From Georgfuchsia toluolica (lineage in GTDB: Bacteria; Pseudomonadota; Gammaproteobacteria; Burkholderiales; Rhodocyclaceae), in NCBI RefSeq assembly GCF_907163265.1, contig NZ_CAJQUM010000001.1, forward strand, positions 2,480,001 to 2,544,000: a DNA stretch of 64,000 nt, in the 5' to 3' direction. This document shows, piece after piece, positions 38,565 through 48,545 of this stretch. The notes below the pieces were generated by a model, which was not told where the DNA came from, made no database searches, and saw nothing but the letters and a program-made list of their open reading frames with translations. Positions within the stretch are counted from its first letter, which is position 1; every line of letters starts with the position of its first letter. Both the position numbers and the translations under genes were made by a program.

Positions 38565-40585
38565 CGCGTCACCACAAACAGCATGACCAGAAGGGTCAGG
38601 AAGCTGTAGAGCAGATAGACCGAAATCCGGCCCTGCTGCAGTCGCCCCACCTGGCGCTCCAGAAATTCGATGACGCGTGCGATGGGCACGTAGAGCCAGT
38701 ACCAGAAGTGGTCTTCGACCACGACCTTGTAGCGCGGCGCCGTATCGAAAGGGGAGGGCAATTCCCGCTGCGTGCGAAAGAAGGGTTCGAATATCTGGCG
38801 GATGGGCTGCCCGAAACCTTCAGCGGTATCCTGCATGCGTGGCGTCTGCCGGGGATAGCCGCAACCCCAGGGTGCCGCACGCCGCAGCCGGCCATGGTAG
38901 AGCGCACGCAGCAGCATGAAGGCCAGCAGGCAACCGGCGATTATGCCGAGCAGGAAATACACCGGACCATAACTGGCCCGATCGATGCTGGTCGGCGCCA
39001 GCAGCAGCCATCCGTTGGCGCTGGCGGCGGTACCCAGCCCGGTGCCCACCAAAAGGTGCGTCACCGGGTCAATGAATTGGATCACGATGGTAGGCATCAG
39101 GCCCAGACCGATGCATCCCGCCGCCAGCCACAGCATCCCGAGCCGTTCCCACGATCCGGCGTCATGGGCGTTGTGAAGCTTTTCCTCGCGCGGCTGTCCG
39201 AGAAAGATGATGCCGAAGAATTTGACCATCGTATACCCGGCTAGCGCCGTCACCAGGACAATTCCTGCTGCTACCACGGGAATCAGCATATTCAGGAAGG
39301 GGTCCGGTAGTCCGGGCGTGAACAGGAAGCTTTGCAGCAGCAGCCATTCAGAAACAAAACCCGACAGCGGTGGCAGGCCGGAACTGGCAAATACGCCGAT
39401 TAGGGTTAGCCATGCGACCCAGGGCATGAAGCGCATCAATCCGCCCAGATGCCCGAGATTGCGCTCCCCGGTGGCGTGCAATACCGATCCGGTGGCTACG
39501 AACAACAGGCTTTTGAAGAAGGCATGGGCCGCCACATGATACAAAGTGGCGGTCAGCGCCAGTGCCGACAATTGCTCCATGCCGTAGGCATTGAACAGAA
39601 TGCCCAGCCCGATACCGACGAAAATCAGGCCGATGTTTTCGATGGATGAGTAGGCCAGCAGACGTTTCATATCGGTCTGCACCGCGGCGAACACTACGCC
39701 GAACAGGGCGGTGACGAGGCCCAATGCCAGCAGAACCACGCCCCACCACCAGATATGGACATGCATCAGATCGAATGTGACGCGCAGCACGCCATAGACG
39801 GCCGTCTTCAACATGACGCCGCTCATCAGGGCGGATACCGGGGAAGGCGCGGCCGGGTGGGCCTCGGGCAGCCATATATGCACCGGAAGAATTCCTGCTT
39901 TTGCGCCGAAGCCCAATATGGCCAGCAGAAACGCCACGGAAGCCAGGAAGGGCGACAGGTGCTGAAGCCGCATGTTGCCAAAGGTGTAATCGCCGGTATT
40001 GGCTTGCAAGACCCCGAAGCAGAGCAATATGGCGATGGCGCCGATGTGGGCAATCAGCAGATAAAGATAGCCCGCTTGCCGTATCTCAGGGACGCGGTGG
40101 TTGGAGGTGACGAGAAAGAAAGAGGACAAGGCCATCGTTTCCCAGCACACCATGAAGGCGTAGGCGTCATCAGCCAGGACCACGAGCGCCATGCTGGCCA
40201 GGAAGACGTGGTATTGCAGGCACAGCAGTCCGGGTGGAGTACCTTCACCTTTCCTGAAGTAGCCGGCGGCAAAGGCCGAAACACCGGCCGATGTGGCGCC
40301 GATGACGAACAGGAAGTAAGCGGCGAGGCCATCCAGTCGCAGGTGGAAAGGCAGACCGGGCAAGCCGATCGGCAGCACCGCGGTTTCAGCGCTACCCATC
40401 AAACCGGCAAGTGCCGCGCCGGCCAGGAGCAGACCGGCCGCACCGCCCAGCGGGAAAAGCCCCCAGGCGACCAGACGGAACCGCCGCAATGCCGGCAAAC
40501 CGAGCAACCCTATGGCCAACCACAAGGCGACCGCAACCAATGCCCAATCGAGGGGCAATAGGCCAAGTGCGCTTTGGTTAATCAC
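38561..40585 (-). CDS. hyfB: Ehr cluster 2: HyfB-like antiporter subunit
   Basis: The 674-residue subunit begins at a GTG. Typical segments are CWETMALSSFFLVTSNHRVP, AKAGILPVHIWLPEAHPAAP, TDMKRLLAYSSIENIGLIFV and HAFFKSLLFVATGSVLHATG. It is the first gene of the minus-strand cluster. Its 144-bp upstream gap is shared with a divergent ribbon-helix-helix gene and contains a strong palindrome 46 bp before the start, which suggests local control. Confidence 0.93.
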   Translation of the reverse strand: MINQSALGLLPLDWALVAVALWLAIGLLGLPALRRFRLVAWGLFPLGGAAGLLLAGAALAGLMGSAETAVLPIGLPGLPFHLRLDGLAAYFLFVIGATSAGVSAFAAGYFRKGEGTPPGLLCLQYHVFLASMALVVLADDAYAFMVCWETMALSSFFLVTSNHRVPEIRQAGYLYLLIAHIGAIAILLCFGVLQANTGDYTFGNMRLQHLSPFLASVAFLLAILGFGAKAGILPVHIWLPEAHPAAPSPVSALMSGVMLKTAVYGVLRVTFDLMHVHIWWWGVVLLALGLVTALFGVVFAAVQTDMKRLLAYSSIENIGLIFVGIGLGILFNAYGMEQLSALALTATLYHVAAHAFFKSLLFVATGSVLHATGERNLGHLGGLMRFMPWVAWLTLIGVFASSGLPPLSGFVSEWLLLQSFLFTPGLPDPFLNMLIPVVAAGIVLVTALAGYTMVKFFGIIFLGQPREEKLHNAHDAGSWERLGMLWLAAGCIGLGLMPTIVIQFIDPVTHLLVGTGLGTAASANGWLLLAPTSIDRASYGPVYFLLGIIAGCLLAFMLLRALYHGRLRRAAPWGCGYPRQTPRMQDTAEGFGQPIRQIFEPFFRTQRELPSPFDTAPRYKVVVEDHFWYWLYVPIARVIEFLERQVGRLQQGRISVYLLYSFLTLLVMLFVVTR

Positions 40586-40630
40586 TTTCCCGGTGCTGCC
40601 GCGAGTTAATGTTGATGTTGCAACGTCATC

Positions 40631-40659
40631 ATTGTATTGCTATTGTATAGCAATACAAT
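40631..40659. promoter_or_regulatory. 29-bp palindromic operator with symmetric divergent promoters
   Basis: Perfect 13-bp arms ATTGTATTGCTAT (40631-40643) and ATAGCAATACAAT (40647-40659) flank TGT. On both strands the sequence reads TTGTAT, a 16-base gap, TACAAT, i.e. -35/-10-like hexamers inside the palindrome. A repressor bound here would block both the ribbon-helix-helix gene and Ehr cluster 2. The likely binder is the ribbon-helix-helix protein itself. Confidence 0.6.
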
Positions 40660-40729
40660 ATTAATTTTATTAACATACGCAGTACATGACAACCTAACTA
40701 GCCGGAAACTACTCGGAAACAGGACTTCT

Positions 40730-40912
40730 ATGGAAAACAAGACGGCCCGCCTGACCATCCTGATTGATCCGCGCAAGAAAAAACTGTTTGAGGACATTTG
40801 CGCCGAACATGACATCACGCCTTCCCAAGTGGTGCGCAAGGCGATCAGTCAATACATTTTCGACAATGCGGGGAGCCGGCAATTGCCGACGTGGCTGAAA
40901 ATGCCCAAGTAA
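40730..40912 (+). CDS. Small ribbon-helix-helix (CopG-like) DNA-binding protein
   Basis: The 60-residue protein has the ribbon-helix-helix layout: a beta strand (ARLTILIDPRKKKLF, residues 6-20), helix A, a short turn (HDITPSQ) and helix B (VVRKAISQYIFDN). Such proteins bind operators as dimers through the strand. ATG 40730 is preferred to upstream codons because the strand should be near the N-terminus. It is divergent from Ehr cluster 2 across a palindrome, which makes it a candidate regulator of that cluster and of itself. There is no adjacent toxin gene. Confidence 0.8.
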   Translation: MENKTARLTILIDPRKKKLFEDICAEHDITPSQVVRKAISQYIFDNAGSRQLPTWLKMPK

Positions 40913-40927
40913 ATAAAAAGGCCCAAA

Positions 40928-40957
40928 CAAAACGGGCAGCCCAAGCTGCCCGTTTTG
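40928..40957. terminator. Bidirectional hairpin terminator
   Basis: Arms CAAAACGGGCAGC and GCTGCCCGTTTTG flank CCAA in a perfect 13-bp hairpin. T-rich sequence in the right-hand arm serves the + strand gene. On the minus strand a matching run of T follows the stem. It lies between the ribbon-helix-helix gene and rpoH, which converge here. Confidence 0.85.
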
Positions 40958-40974
40958 GCGAAAAGAAAAAACCG

Positions 40975-41847
40975 TCACATTGCAGTGCTGAGCACACCCT
41001 TCATTTTTTGCAGCGCCTTGACTTCGATCTGGCGGATACGCTCGGCCGATACGCCGTATTCGTCGGCAAGTTCATGCAGGGTTGCAGCTTCCGCGCCATC
41101 CCCAGCCAGCCAGCGGCGCTGAATGATGACGCGGCTACGGTCGTCCAAAGTAGCCAACGCGTCTTGCAGCCCTTCATTGTGCAGATGCTCGATTTCCTTG
41201 CGTTCGATCTGCGCCGTCGGTTCGCTGCCGGCATCGGCGGCAAGATAGGCGACCGGGGCGAAGCTGTCATCATCGTCTTCGACAAGCGGATCGAGCGCAA
41301 TATCGCCGCCTGAGAATCGGGTTTCCATCTCGACCACTTCCTCGGGCTTAACGCCGAGTTTGGCGGCCACTGAATTCACTTCGTCGACGCCGAGCGCGGC
41401 AAAGCCCTGCTTCATGCTGCGCAGATTGAAGAACAGCTTGCGCTGCGCCTTGGTGGTGGCGATCTTGACCAGGCGCCAGTTTTTCAGGATGTACTCGTGA
41501 ATCTCGGCCTTGATCCAGTGGATCGCGAACGACACCAAGCGCACGCCCCGTTCCGGATCGTAGCGTTTGACGGCCTTCATCAGGCCGATGTTGCCTTCCT
41601 GAATCAGGTCGGCGTGGGGCAGGCCGTAACCGAGGTAACCGCGCGCCACCGCTATCACCAGCCGCAGGTGCGACAACACCAACTGACGCGCTGCATCAAT
41701 ATCCTCTTCGTCGCGAAACTTGCGCGCCAACCCCAACTCTTCTGCCGCGGACAACACAGGAATGCGATTCGCGGCCGAGATATAGGCGTTAATGCTCCCT
41801 GCACTCGAGGGCAGCGGGAAACCGGCTATTGTCAAAGCTTGGCTCAT
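40975..41847 (-). CDS. rpoH: Heat-shock sigma factor sigma-32
   Basis: RpoH directs RNA polymerase to heat-shock promoters. The 290-residue protein shows region 2 as SHLRLVIAVARGYLGYGLPH, DLIQEGNIGLMKAVKRYDP and SFAIHWIKAEIHEYILKNWR. The RpoH box is TTKAQRKLFFNLRS, and region 4 ends VSAERIRQIEVKALQKMK. A strong AGGAGGAA ribosome site precedes the ATG. A CIRCE operator lies 26 bp upstream of the start, so HrcA probably represses it. It is next to ftsX, as in many relatives. Confidence 0.97.
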   Translation of the reverse strand: MSQALTIAGFPLPSSAGSINAYISAANRIPVLSAAEELGLARKFRDEEDIDAARQLVLSHLRLVIAVARGYLGYGLPHADLIQEGNIGLMKAVKRYDPERGVRLVSFAIHWIKAEIHEYILKNWRLVKIATTKAQRKLFFNLRSMKQGFAALGVDEVNSVAAKLGVKPEEVVEMETRFSGGDIALDPLVEDDDDSFAPVAYLAADAGSEPTAQIERKEIEHLHNEGLQDALATLDDRSRVIIQRRWLAGDGAEAATLHELADEYGVSAERIRQIEVKALQKMKGVLSTAM

Positions 41848-41873
41848 TGATCATTCCTCCTTCAGGCTGAATA

Positions 41874-41900
41874 TTAGCACTCCCGACAAGAGAGTGCTAA
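41874..41900. promoter_or_regulatory. CIRCE element (HrcA operator) upstream of rpoH
   Basis: The sequence TTAGCACTC, a 9-base spacer and GAGTGCTAA match the CIRCE consensus exactly in both arms and in spacing. HrcA binds such sites and is released when GroE is titrated by unfolded proteins. The position places rpoH itself under HrcA control. Confidence 0.93.
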
Positions 41901-41914
41901 TAAGAGGGAAAGTT

Positions 41915-41960
41915 CCCGAATGGCCGGTTCTAAGCCATTAAAGTCAAAAAACCATTCGGG
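41915..41960. terminator. Hairpin after ftsX
   Basis: Arms CCCGAATGG (41915-41923) and CCATTCGGG (41952-41960) flank a 28-base loop between the ftsX stop and the CIRCE element. It may end the ftsYEX transcript or be part of the rpoH promoter region. The long loop and missing U-run make termination uncertain. Confidence 0.4.
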
Positions 41961-41965
41961 TCGGC

Positions 41966-42874
41966 TTAAAAGCGCCGCCAAGCACTTAGATGCTGTTTCA
42001 AGGAAAGTGAAGTTCCAAGCCAGCCGAGTCCGGCGGCAGCCGCAAGCAGGCAGGCGGTGACGCCCGTGTCGGGTAGGGCAAGCGCGATATCGAGGCCGTA
42101 AAGAACAGTCAAATCGGCCACGGGTGAACGCAGGGCCAGAATGGTGGCGACGACAATCAGCCACGCCACAACGCCACCCAGCATTCCCTGCAAGGTACCA
42201 AAATAGAAAAACGGACGACTGATGAAAGCGTCGGTTGCGCCCAATAATCGGCTCACCTCAATCTCATTGCGCAGTGTGAGCACCTGCAAACGTATGGTGT
42301 TGAAAGTGATTGCCATCAGGCCGATGCCGAGCAGCAGCGACAGGATGCCGAGACCAACCCGGGCCACGCGCAACATCGCATTCAGGCGCCGTACCCAGGC
42401 CGAGTCGATCTGTACATGCTCGATCTGCGGCAATTTGCGCAACTCTGTCGCCAGCCGTTCCATTTCACTTGCCTCGGTGTTTTTCGGAGTGATCACGAAA
42501 GCATCGGGAAAAGGGTTGCGTGGCAATGCCTCGATCACTTCGGCCAGTCCTTCCGACTTGCGCATTTGTTCCATCGTGGCTTCGCGGTCGAGAAAGCGGA
42601 CTGAAGCGATTGCGGTGGTTTGTTTCAGTTTCGCAGCGGTTTCGTTCACCGCCGCGCGGTCGGCGTCAAGTTTCATGAATACCGAAATTTGCGGCAGCGA
42701 GCTGGTGCCTTTTACCAATTGTTGCGCATTGGCAAAAATCATCAGGCCACCTGCAGGCAGGGCCAGTGCCACGCCGATAGCCAGCAGTGACAACAGGGTA
42801 TTCATTGGCGCCGCTGCCAGACGGCGCAGCGCCAGAAGCAGGGCGTCGCGGTGTTGGCGCAACCAGATAGTCAT
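41966..42874 (-). CDS. ftsX: Cell division protein FtsX
   Basis: FtsX is the membrane part of the FtsEX complex, which activates peptidoglycan hydrolases at the septum. The 302-residue protein has an N-terminal helix (LLSLLAIGVALALPAGGLMI). A periplasmic domain of about 110 residues follows, then three more helices, including RVGLGILSLLLGIGLMAITF. Its ATG overlaps the ftsE stop by four bases. The ftsY-ftsE-ftsX order is conserved in proteobacteria. Confidence 0.95.
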   Translation of the reverse strand: MTIWLRQHRDALLLALRRLAAAPMNTLLSLLAIGVALALPAGGLMIFANAQQLVKGTSSLPQISVFMKLDADRAAVNETAAKLKQTTAIASVRFLDREATMEQMRKSEGLAEVIEALPRNPFPDAFVITPKNTEASEMERLATELRKLPQIEHVQIDSAWVRRLNAMLRVARVGLGILSLLLGIGLMAITFNTIRLQVLTLRNEIEVSRLLGATDAFISRPFFYFGTLQGMLGGVVAWLIVVATILALRSPVADLTVLYGLDIALALPDTGVTACLLAAAAGLGWLGTSLSLKQHLSAWRRF

Positions 42875-43524
42875 GCGGCCAGCCTCCCGTGGTCGAGCAG
42901 GATCCGTCTCGGCGCCAGATCGGCAAACAGACCGGCGTCGCAGGTGGCGACCAGCACACTGACCCCGACGCGATGGAATTCCATGAAAATGCGCGCGACA
43001 TCAGCCGCGGTCTCAGAGTCCAGATGCGCGGTCGGTTCGTCGGCCAGCAGCAGCTTGGGGCGATTGACTACCGCGCGCGCAATTGCCAGTCGTTGCTGCT
43101 CGCCTCCCGACAGCGCGATCGGCATGGCTTTTTCACGCGCCAGGAGGCCGACCTTGTCGAGCGCGGCGCGCACGCGTTTTGCCGCTTCGCCGGGAGGGAA
43201 ACCCGCAATCGACAGCGGCAGCATCACATTGCCGAAGACCGAGCGGTCGAACAGCAGTTTCTGATCCTGGAAGATGAGGCCGAGATTGCGGCGCATAAAG
43301 GGCAGCGCCCGGCGCTTCAAGGCGCCGACATTCTGGCCATTCACCAGCACGCTGCCCGTAGTAGGTCGCTCGATGGCGGCGATGAGTTTCAGCAGGGTGC
43401 TTTTCCCCGCACCGGAATGTCCGCCGAGCACCACCAGTTCGCCATCGCCCACCTCAAAACTGACATCGCTCAGCGCATCGATGCCGGGAGGATAACGCTT
43501 GAAGACACGATCAAACTGGATCAT
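42871..43524 (-). CDS. ftsE: Cell division ATP-binding protein FtsE
   Basis: This 217-residue ABC ATPase is the partner of FtsX. The Walker A motif is GGHSGAGKST near residue 35, the signature is LSGGEQQRLAIARAV and Walker B is LLLADEPTAHLD. It overlaps both ftsY upstream and ftsX downstream by four bases each. The N-terminal MIQFDRVFKRYPPGIDALSD is typical. Confidence 0.97.
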   Translation of the reverse strand: MIQFDRVFKRYPPGIDALSDVSFEVGDGELVVLGGHSGAGKSTLLKLIAAIERPTTGSVLVNGQNVGALKRRALPFMRRNLGLIFQDQKLLFDRSVFGNVMLPLSIAGFPPGEAAKRVRAALDKVGLLAREKAMPIALSGGEQQRLAIARAVVNRPKLLLADEPTAHLDSETAADVARIFMEFHRVGVSVLVATCDAGLFADLAPRRILLDHGRLAA

Positions 43525-44468
43525 GGCTCCAGCAGCGCTTCGACAAATTCCTCTGCCGAGAACGGGCGCAAGTCGTCAATGCCCTCGCCGACGCCGATGA
43601 AGCGCACCGGCTTCGGGCATTGCCGGGCGATTGCGGCGAGCACGCCGCCCTTGGCGCTGCCGTCGAGTTTGGTGACGGCAAGGCCGCTGACGCCGATGGC
43701 CTTGTCGAAGGCTTTTACCTGCTGGATGGCGTTCTGGCCGATATTGGCATCGAGCACCAGCAGTACTTCGTGCGGTGCGCCGGGATCGGTCTTCTGGATC
43801 ACGCGCTTTACCTTGGCGATCTCTTCCATCAGGTGCAACTGTGTCGGCAAGCGTCCGGCGGTATCGGCGAGTACGACATCGATGCCGCGCGCTTTCGCGG
43901 CGTGGATGGCATCGAAGATCACCGCCGCGGAATCGCCCGATTCCTGTGCGATGACCGTGACGTCGTTGCGCTCGCCCCAGGCCTTCAATTGCTCGCGCGC
44001 CGCGGCGCGAAAGGTATCGCCGGCGGCCAGCAATACGCTCAGGCCCTGGCCTTGAAAGTGTTTGGCGAGCTTGCCGATGGAAGTGGTCTTGCCCGCGCCA
44101 TTGACGCCCGCGATCATCATGATGAAGGGTTTGCCGCGACCCGCATCGAGCGGCTCTTCAAGCGGTGCCAGCAATTGCAGCAGCAATGTGGCCAGCGCGG
44201 CACGCAATTGATCGCTTGTCTCCAGCTTGTCGCGCTTGACCGCAAGCTTCAACTGCTCCAGCAGCCACGCCGTGGCGTCGATGCCGCAGTCGGCCATCAG
44301 CAGCGTGGATTCGAGCTCTTCCAGCAGTTCCGCATCGATCTTGCGCCGCGAGAACAGGCTGCCGATCTGTCCGCGCGTCTTCGCCAGTCCGGCCTTGAGC
44401 CGTTCCGCCCAGGAAAGCTGTGCGGGAGGTGCGTTGGAGGCTTCTTTGGGTTTTTTGAAACCAAACAT
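43521..44468 (-). CDS. ftsY: Signal recognition particle receptor FtsY
   Basis: FtsY docks ribosome-SRP complexes at the inner membrane. The 315-residue protein has the NG domain with GVNGAGKTTSIGKLA, DTAGRLPTQ and TKLDGSAKGG. The acidic A domain of E. coli FtsY is almost absent here, reduced to a short Lys/Pro/Ala-rich leader, as in many betaproteobacteria. It starts the ftsYEX operon and is divergent from an M16 protease gene. Confidence 0.96.
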   Translation of the reverse strand: MFGFKKPKEASNAPPAQLSWAERLKAGLAKTRGQIGSLFSRRKIDAELLEELESTLLMADCGIDATAWLLEQLKLAVKRDKLETSDQLRAALATLLLQLLAPLEEPLDAGRGKPFIMMIAGVNGAGKTTSIGKLAKHFQGQGLSVLLAAGDTFRAAAREQLKAWGERNDVTVIAQESGDSAAVIFDAIHAAKARGIDVVLADTAGRLPTQLHLMEEIAKVKRVIQKTDPGAPHEVLLVLDANIGQNAIQQVKAFDKAIGVSGLAVTKLDGSAKGGVLAAIARQCPKPVRFIGVGEGIDDLRPFSAEEFVEALLEP

Positions 44469-44556
44469 GATCCGAAGAATCGTAGGCGGAGGGACACGCT
44501 ATCATGCGCGCTCATTTGCAGTCATCCGCATTCTAACAAAGCGATTTTTCGATCCT

Positions 44557-45933
44557 ATGAAAAACCCAAGATTTGCAAAAATGGCGGCATTGATGCTACT
44601 CGGCGCAATGTTCGCGGCAGGCGCCGTTCACGCCAATCCCTTCGAGACTACCCTGCCCAACGGCTTCCATGTCATTGTCAAGGAAGACCACCGCGCGCCG
44701 ACGGCAGTGCAGATAGTCTGGTATCGCGCCGGCAGCATCGACGAGAAGGATGGCAGTTCCGGCCTCGCCCACGCCCTTGAACATTTGATGTTCAAGGGCA
44801 CGAAGAAAGTGAAGCCCGGCGAATTCTCGAAGCTGGTCGCCGCCGCGGGCGGGCGCGACAACGCCTTCACCAGCCGCGACTACACCGCTTATTTCGAGCA
44901 GGTACCGGCACGGGCGCTGCCCGAGATGATGATGCTCGAAGCCGACCGCATGGCGAACCTGCAAATACCGCAGAAGGAATACGATCCTGAAATCAAGGTG
45001 GTGATGGAAGAGCGGCGCTTGCGCACGGAGGACGATCCCACCTCACTGGTGCACGAAGCCCTGAACTCGATGGCCTTCCAGGCCCATCCCTATCGCCGTC
45101 CGGTGATCGGCTGGATGGATGACCTTGAACACATGAATCGTGCCGACGCCGAGCAGTGGTACAAGACCTGGTATGCGCCCAACAACGCGCTGCTGGTGAT
45201 CGCAGGCGATGTCAGCCACGAAGCAGTATTTCATCTTGCCGCCAAATACTACGGTAGCATAAAGCCGCATGCGCTGCCGGAGCGCAAGCCGCAGAACGAG
45301 CCGGAGCAGAAGGGCAAGCGCTGCGTCGTGGTCAAGGCGCCGGCCAGGCTGCCCTATGTCGCGCTGGCGTGGAAAGTGCCCAAGCTCAAGGATGTCGACA
45401 AGGACCGCGAGCCTTATGCCCTTCAGGTACTTGCGGCGGTGCTCGATGGCAATGAGGCCTCGCGCCTGGCCAAAAACCTGGTGCGGGGACAGAAGATCGC
45501 CCAATCGGCGGGTGCAGGCTACGACAGCACCGTACGCGGCGAGACGCTGTTCGTGCTCGACGGCCAGCCGGCGGAAGGCCATACTGTCGCCGAACTGGAA
45601 GCCGCCTTGCGCGGCGAGATCAAGCGCATCCAGGACGAGGGGGTTTCCGCCGAGGAACTCGCCCGCATCAAGACCCAGACCATCGCCAGCCAGGTTTTCA
45701 AACGCGACTCGGTGATGGGTCAGGCCATGGAAATCGGCATGCTTGAAGCGATCGGCATGGACTGGCGCGACATCGACAAGATGCAGGACAAGGTGCGCAG
45801 CGTCACTGCCGACGAAGTGCAGGTCGTGGCGAAAAAATATTTCGGCGATGACACGCTGACGGTGGCGACGCTCGATCCGCAACCCATAGCCGAAAATGCG
45901 GCGCCCAAGAAGCCCGTCATCCATCATCACTGA
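44557..45933 (+). CDS. M16 family zinc metalloprotease (catalytic member)
   Basis: The 458-residue protein has a signal peptide (MAALMLLGAMFAAGAVHA) and is therefore likely periplasmic. The inverted zinc motif HxxEH is present as H72-AL-E75-H76, and a distal glutamate lies in VVMEERR. The C-terminus holds the M16_C domain (about 195-375) and ends PVIHHH. The next gene encodes a non-catalytic M16 protein, so the two probably form a heterodimer as in mitochondrial processing peptidase relatives. ATG 44557 starts directly at the signal peptide. Confidence 0.93.
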   Translation: MKNPRFAKMAALMLLGAMFAAGAVHANPFETTLPNGFHVIVKEDHRAPTAVQIVWYRAGSIDEKDGSSGLAHALEHLMFKGTKKVKPGEFSKLVAAAGGRDNAFTSRDYTAYFEQVPARALPEMMMLEADRMANLQIPQKEYDPEIKVVMEERRLRTEDDPTSLVHEALNSMAFQAHPYRRPVIGWMDDLEHMNRADAEQWYKTWYAPNNALLVIAGDVSHEAVFHLAAKYYGSIKPHALPERKPQNEPEQKGKRCVVVKAPARLPYVALAWKVPKLKDVDKDREPYALQVLAAVLDGNEASRLAKNLVRGQKIAQSAGAGYDSTVRGETLFVLDGQPAEGHTVAELEAALRGEIKRIQDEGVSAEELARIKTQTIASQVFKRDSVMGQAMEIGMLEAIGMDWRDIDKMQDKVRSVTADEVQVVAKKYFGDDTLTVATLDPQPIAENAAPKKPVIHHH

Positions 45934-45945
45934 GCCGAGGCCGCA

Positions 45946-47244
45946 ATGAAAAAAATCGTATTCATGGTGCTGGCTCTGGCCGCCGCTTTGACCACTGCGA
46001 CCGCACAGGCCGGCGTCAAGATCGCGCATTGGGTTGCGCCTTCCGGCGCGAATGTCTATTTCGTCGAGACCCACGACCTGCCCATGCTCGACGTGCAGAT
46101 CGACTTCCCCGCTGGTTCGGCCTTCGATCCGTCCGGCAAGGCTGGGACCGCCTCGCTCGCGCAAGGCATGCTCGATAGCGGCGCCGGCGATCTCGATGAA
46201 GAGCGGCTCGCCGAACGCATTGCCGATCTCGGCGCGCAGCTGGCGGGCAGCGTCGACAATGACCGCGCCGGATTGTCGATGCGGATGTTGAGCTCAAGGC
46301 AGGAACGCGATTCCGCGCTGGCGTTGTTGCAAACCATACTCGTGAAACCTGCTTATCCGGAAGCCGCCTTGACGCGCGAAAAGGCGCGCAGCATCGCTGC
46401 CTTGCAGGAAGCAGAAACGCGGCCCGACGCGATTACCGCGAAGCGCTTCGCGGCGGCGATCTACCCGAATCACCCTTATGGTGTTTCGCCTGAAGTGAGC
46501 TCCATTGCCGCAATCACGCGCGACGATCTGCTCGCCTTTCATCGCACCCATTACGTCGCCACCCGTGCCGTCGTGTCGATCATCGGCGACGTAACGCGCG
46601 GCGAGGCCGAGGCAATTGCCCTGCGCCTGACGGAAGCCTTGCCGGCCACTTCGCCGTCACTCGATCTGCCTCCGGTCACGCTGCCTAAAGCCGAAACCAT
46701 TCGCATCGCCCATCCGGCGGCGCAAAGCCACATCGCCATCGGCATGCCCGGCATCCGCCGCGGCGACCCGGATTATTTTGCCCTGCTGGTCGGCAACTAC
46801 ACGCTCGGCGGCGGCGGCTTCGTGTCGCGGCTGATGAACGAAGTGCGTGAAAAACACGGTTATGCCTACGACGTCCACTCTTATTTCATGCTGCGCAAAC
46901 TCGAAGGCCCATTCCAGATTGGCCTGCAAACCAAACGCGAACAGGCGGCGGAAGCATTGAAGGTCGCCAACGACACGCTCAACGGTTTCCTCAAGAGCGG
47001 GCCGACAGCGGCCGAACTCAAGGCTGCCAAGCAGAATCTCGTCGACGGATTGGCCCTGCGTCTTGACAGCAATGCCAAACTGCTCGGCTACCTGTCGCTG
47101 ATCGGCTTCTACGGTTTGCCGCTGGATTATCTCGACACCTTTGCCGCCAAGGTGAACGCGGTGACGGCGGAACAGGTCAAGGCCGCCTTTACGCGACATG
47201 TGAAGCCGGAAAATCTTGTCACCGTGATCGTCGCGGGCGACTGA
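45946..47244 (+). CDS. M16 family protein, non-catalytic partner
   Basis: The 432-residue protein has a signal peptide (VFMVLALAAALTTATAQA) and the M16 fold. At the place of HxxEH it reads SLAQGMLDSGAG, so the zinc ligands are missing. A glycine-rich segment GNYTLGGGGFVSRLMNEVRE and a later HGYAYDVHSY resemble the R/Y substrate-binding motif that completes the catalytic partner. The gap to the catalytic gene is 12 bp. Together they should form one periplasmic peptidase. Confidence 0.92.
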   Translation: MKKIVFMVLALAAALTTATAQAGVKIAHWVAPSGANVYFVETHDLPMLDVQIDFPAGSAFDPSGKAGTASLAQGMLDSGAGDLDEERLAERIADLGAQLAGSVDNDRAGLSMRMLSSRQERDSALALLQTILVKPAYPEAALTREKARSIAALQEAETRPDAITAKRFAAAIYPNHPYGVSPEVSSIAAITRDDLLAFHRTHYVATRAVVSIIGDVTRGEAEAIALRLTEALPATSPSLDLPPVTLPKAETIRIAHPAAQSHIAIGMPGIRRGDPDYFALLVGNYTLGGGGFVSRLMNEVREKHGYAYDVHSYFMLRKLEGPFQIGLQTKREQAAEALKVANDTLNGFLKSGPTAAELKAAKQNLVDGLALRLDSNAKLLGYLSLIGFYGLPLDYLDTFAAKVNAVTAEQVKAAFTRHVKPENLVTVIVAGD

Positions 47245-47258
47245 ATCAGGCCGCGGTC

Positions 47259-48545
<1,287 letters not shown>

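Noticed and set aside
25708-40585. Calling the clusters hydrogenase-4
   Set aside because: The subunits align with Hyf, but neither large subunit has the CxxC pairs needed for the NiFe centre and no hyp maturation genes are present, so a hydrogenase function is not supported.
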